A stretch of 64,000 nt of DNA from Sporomusa acidovorans. Lineage in GTDB: Bacteria > Bacillota > Negativicutes > Sporomusales > Sporomusaceae. Under the pieces are notes generated by a model. That model made no database searches and was not told where the DNA came from. It saw nothing but the letters and a program-made list of their open reading frames with translations. The stretch covers positions 27,767-91,766 of the forward strand of contig NZ_FNAM01000023.1 of assembly GCF_900101845.1 (NCBI RefSeq). Reading direction: 5' to 3'. Position 1 is the first letter of the stretch. Each line of letters starts with the position of its first letter. A program made the translations under genes and the position numbers. Of the stretch, positions 61,699 to 64,000 are shown one piece after another.

Positions 61699-63642
61699 GT
61701 GCGGGCTGCGGCAGCTAGAGTAGTACTGGTGGGTTCACCCAATGTCGGTAAAAGCTGTATCTTTAACTATTTGACGGGAAATTATGTTGCCGTATCTAAT
61801 TATCCGGGAACCACGGTTGATATTTCTACAGGCTATTTTAAAGATAGAGGAAAGCGGTTTGAAGTTATTGATACGCCGGGAATGTATTCATTAATTCCTT
61901 TAACAGAGGAAGAGAGGGTTACAAGACTATTATTGAGCAAGCAGGTGCCGGATGTTGTTATCCATGTCGTTGATGCCAAAAATCTACGGCGTATGCTCCA
62001 TATGACGCTGCAACTTATAGACGCCGGCTTACCCGTTATTCTCAATGTAAATATTATGGATGAAGCCCGGCAGCTAGGAATGCTTATTCATCTCGAAAGA
62101 CTTGAAAAACTGCTGGGTATTCCAGTCATCGCGACTTGTGCTGCCGGCAAAGTCGGTTTAGAAGTTTTAAAAAATGCTATTACTCAATACCAACCCACGC
62201 AGCCCGGTAGTTTTAATTTAAGCAGTCAGCTTGAGCAGGCGATAGCAAAAATAAGCGATTTGTTACAGCTGTCTTACACCTTAAGCAAAAGGATTACCGC
62301 GATCCTGTTGCTGGAAGGCGATGCTATGGTACTTGAACTTGCACAAAAGGAGCAGGCCTGGGCTGAAATAGCTGCTATAATCAAGCAAGTAGCAGCGGAA
62401 AATAAAAACAACCCGGAGGCTCTGATGGCTATAGAGCGCCAGGCTGTTATTGATAAAATTCTGGATAAGGTTGTTCGCTATGCGCGGATTGAACAGCATT
62501 CGCTGAAACATGTTGCCGGGTGGTTAGGTAAAATAACCAGAGAACCGATAACCGGCCTCCCCATTTTATGTTTGGTGCTTTATTTTGGGCTATATCAGTT
62601 TGTAGGCAAATTTGGCGCCGGCTATCTGGTCGATTATGTTAATAATAGCGTATTTGTACCAATTATTAATCCTCTAGTAGCCAGGATTGTTGAGAATTTC
62701 ATTCCCTGGGAGTGGGCAAGATCGCTGCTGGCGGGAGAATATGGTATTTTTACCATGGGATTTCGCTACGCCACTGCTATTATTTTACCTATTGTCGGTA
62801 CATTTTTTTTTGCTTTTGCCCTGCTGGAGGATACGGGCTATCTGCCGCGCTTGGCCATGTTGGTTGATGCAGTTTTTCGCTATTTTGGGCTAAATGGCCG
62901 GGCGGTAATTCCGCTAACGTTGGGACTCGGCTGCGGTACCATGGCGGTAATGGTAACCCGGACGCTGGAAAGCAAGCGGGAACGGCTTTTGGCTACCTTT
63001 CTGCTGTCCCTAAGCATACCCTGTTCGGCTCAACTGGGGGTAGTGCTGGCATTGCTTTCCCATAATGCCACTGCCGTTATCATTTGGAGCACGTACATGG
63101 TAATGGTTTTTAGTTTTATTGGTTGGTTGAGCGCAAAATTAATTCCGGGTGACAGAAGTGCCTTTTACATGGAAATACCGCCGCTAAGGCTACCACTTAT
63201 AGGGAATGTTCTCAAAAAGGCATATAGCCGCATGTCCTGGTACCTTATGGAAATTTTGCCGGTATTTATTATTACCAGTGTTTTGTTGTGGGCCGGTGCT
63301 CGCAGTGGTGTCTTAGCTGTGTTGATCAAACATGTTGAGCCTGTAATGGGGATTATTGGGTTACCGCCGGCAGCGGCCCAGGCTTTTTTACTGGGGTTCT
63401 TTCGGCGCGATTATGGGGCTGCCGGACTCTACGACCTTGTTAGTGCCGGGCAGTTAAGCGAGAGGCAATTGCTGGTTGCGGCAGTCGCATTAACCTTATT
63501 TGTTCCCTGTATAGCCCAGTTTGCCGTTATGATCAAGGAACGAGGGGCAGCGGTAGCATTAAGCATGGTAACGATAATCATTTTTGTCGCGCTTGGCTCC
63601 GCGGCATTGATCAACTCCATTCTAAAATTGTTTGTATTATAA
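61699..63642 (+). CDS. feoB: Ferrous iron transport GTPase-permease
   Basis: The 647-aa protein has an N-terminal G domain (G1 GSPNVGKSCIFN, switch I VAVSNYPGTTVD, G3 DTPGMYSL, G4-like NIMDEA) and a polytopic C-terminal half with two Gate domains (ALLEDTGYLPRLAMLVDAVFR, GLGCGTMAVMVTRTL). It imports Fe(II). GTG 61699 is chosen because GGAGG sits 9 bases upstream; the TTG at 61690 abuts that site. feoA follows by 13 bp, the reverse of the common feoA-feoB order. Confidence 0.95.
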   Translation: MRAAAARVVLVGSPNVGKSCIFNYLTGNYVAVSNYPGTTVDISTGYFKDRGKRFEVIDTPGMYSLIPLTEEERVTRLLLSKQVPDVVIHVVDAKNLRRMLHMTLQLIDAGLPVILNVNIMDEARQLGMLIHLERLEKLLGIPVIATCAAGKVGLEVLKNAITQYQPTQPGSFNLSSQLEQAIAKISDLLQLSYTLSKRITAILLLEGDAMVLELAQKEQAWAEIAAIIKQVAAENKNNPEALMAIERQAVIDKILDKVVRYARIEQHSLKHVAGWLGKITREPITGLPILCLVLYFGLYQFVGKFGAGYLVDYVNNSVFVPIINPLVARIVENFIPWEWARSLLAGEYGIFTMGFRYATAIILPIVGTFFFAFALLEDTGYLPRLAMLVDAVFRYFGLNGRAVIPLTLGLGCGTMAVMVTRTLESKRERLLATFLLSLSIPCSAQLGVVLALLSHNATAVIIWSTYMVMVFSFIGWLSAKLIPGDRSAFYMEIPPLRLPLIGNVLKKAYSRMSWYLMEILPVFIITSVLLWAGARSGVLAVLIKHVEPVMGIIGLPPAAAQAFLLGFFRRDYGAAGLYDLVSAGQLSERQLLVAAVALTLFVPCIAQFAVMIKERGAAVALSMVTIIIFVALGSAALINSILKLFVL

Positions 63643-63655
63643 AGGAGGGGAAGCT

Positions 63656-63883
63656 ATGAAAGAAAAATCCGTAATAGAGTTAAAAACAGGTGAAAAAGCG
63701 ACAATTGTATCCATACAGGGGCACAATTCCGCAAGTATTAGAAAGCTTACCGCTTTTGGCTTATTGCCGGGAACGGAAGTTGAAATGATCCAAACCTTTC
63801 CCGCTTTTGTTCTTAAAGTCGACAATACCCAATTGGCACTGGACTATAAGGCTGCCGCAGGAATAACCGTGGTTATGAGGTAA
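63656..63883 (+). CDS. feoA: FeoA-family small SH3-like protein
   Basis: The 75-aa protein has the FeoA pattern: IELKTGEKATIVSIQG, RKLTAFGLLPGTEVEMIQTFPAFVLKVDNTQLALD, then AGITVVMR. AAAGGAGGGGAAGCT precedes ATG 63656. FeoA assists FeoB at the membrane. Confidence 0.93.
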   Translation: MKEKSVIELKTGEKATIVSIQGHNSASIRKLTAFGLLPGTEVEMIQTFPAFVLKVDNTQLALDYKAAAGITVVMR

Positions 63884-63948
63884 ACAAAAAAAACAGGGCT
63901 CAAGGCCAATGTCATTAAGTTAAGAAAAAGAAACGACAAAGAAACAAC

Positions 63949-63996
63949 GGAAAAGGCAGCGAGATTGAGAAATAATAGTCTCACTGTCTTTTCTGT
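63949..63996 (+). terminator. Probable terminator after feoA
   Basis: AAAAGGCAGCGAGA pairs with TCTCACTGTCTTTT with two mismatches and is followed by T-rich sequence. Confidence 0.65.
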
Positions 63997-64000
63997 CTAT

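Noticed and set aside
1..64000. CRISPR arrays, tRNA or rRNA genes, insertion-sequence transposases
   Set aside because: None was seen: no regularly spaced repeats, no cloverleaf-type CCA-ended sequences, and no transposase-like proteins apart from the serine recombinase.

Overview
The window reads as chromosome of an anaerobic, endospore-forming bacterium with an outer membrane, most likely a member of the Sporomusaceae (Negativicutes, diderm Firmicutes). Spore formation is shown by a pro-sigma-K gene and a YyaC-type spore protein. An outer membrane is implied by a PilQ secretin with a PilMNOP alignment complex, and fits the remains of an RND pump. Anaerobic life fits the membrane-bound [NiFe] uptake hydrogenase, the oxygen-independent (CbiD/CbiG) cobalamin route and the Feo ferrous-iron system. 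The genus cannot be fixed from sequence reading alone.

Layout. 1-5.9 kb: end of a 5'-nucleotidase, a HyaABCD-type hydrogenase operon and chorismate mutase. 6-11.6 kb: a glycosyltransferase, a c-di-AMP riboswitch with an NlpC/P60 hydrolase, an ABC exporter, an HD hydrolase, YyaC and a 30-aa membrane peptide. 11.7-16.2 kb: sigK is split in two by a 3.7-kb element (sigK intervening, or 'skin', element) that carries a large serine recombinase, a CBO0543-like membrane protein and several minigenes; excision at AATGAA rebuilds a pro-sigma-K of ordinary length. 16.3-33.2 kb: yqeG, aroE and a long type IV pilus locus (pilB, T, C, pilin, pilD, four minor pilin-like genes, comFB, pilM, N, O, P, Q) interleaved with aroC, aroK and aroB. 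33.3-37.3 kb: an RND adaptor gene followed by a pump gene broken by a frameshift and an internal deletion. 37.3-44.8 kb: small genes, larB-larC (nickel-pincer cofactor), an HD-GYP protein, queC-folE2 (queuosine precursor) and a YdjC deacetylase. 45-59.6 kb: a cobalamin riboswitch followed by sixteen genes, cbiD-E-T-F-G-H-J-C-A-cobU-cbiP-cbiB-cobS-pduX-cobD-cobC. 59.7-64 kb: a 6S RNA gene, a 22-aa membrane peptide, cyclophilin, a CoA-binding protein, an atypical thioredoxin and feoB-feoA.

Two families of structured intergenic repeats were seen. One has three members, next to hydrogenase, larB and cobalamin genes; the other has two full copies inside the pilus locus and one remnant in the cobalamin operon. 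The main discovery candidates are the very small sigK intervening element with its cargo and the first repeat family, whose conserved core and replaced hairpin look like a structured RNA. All calls come from reading the sequence and recalling families; no database search was run.
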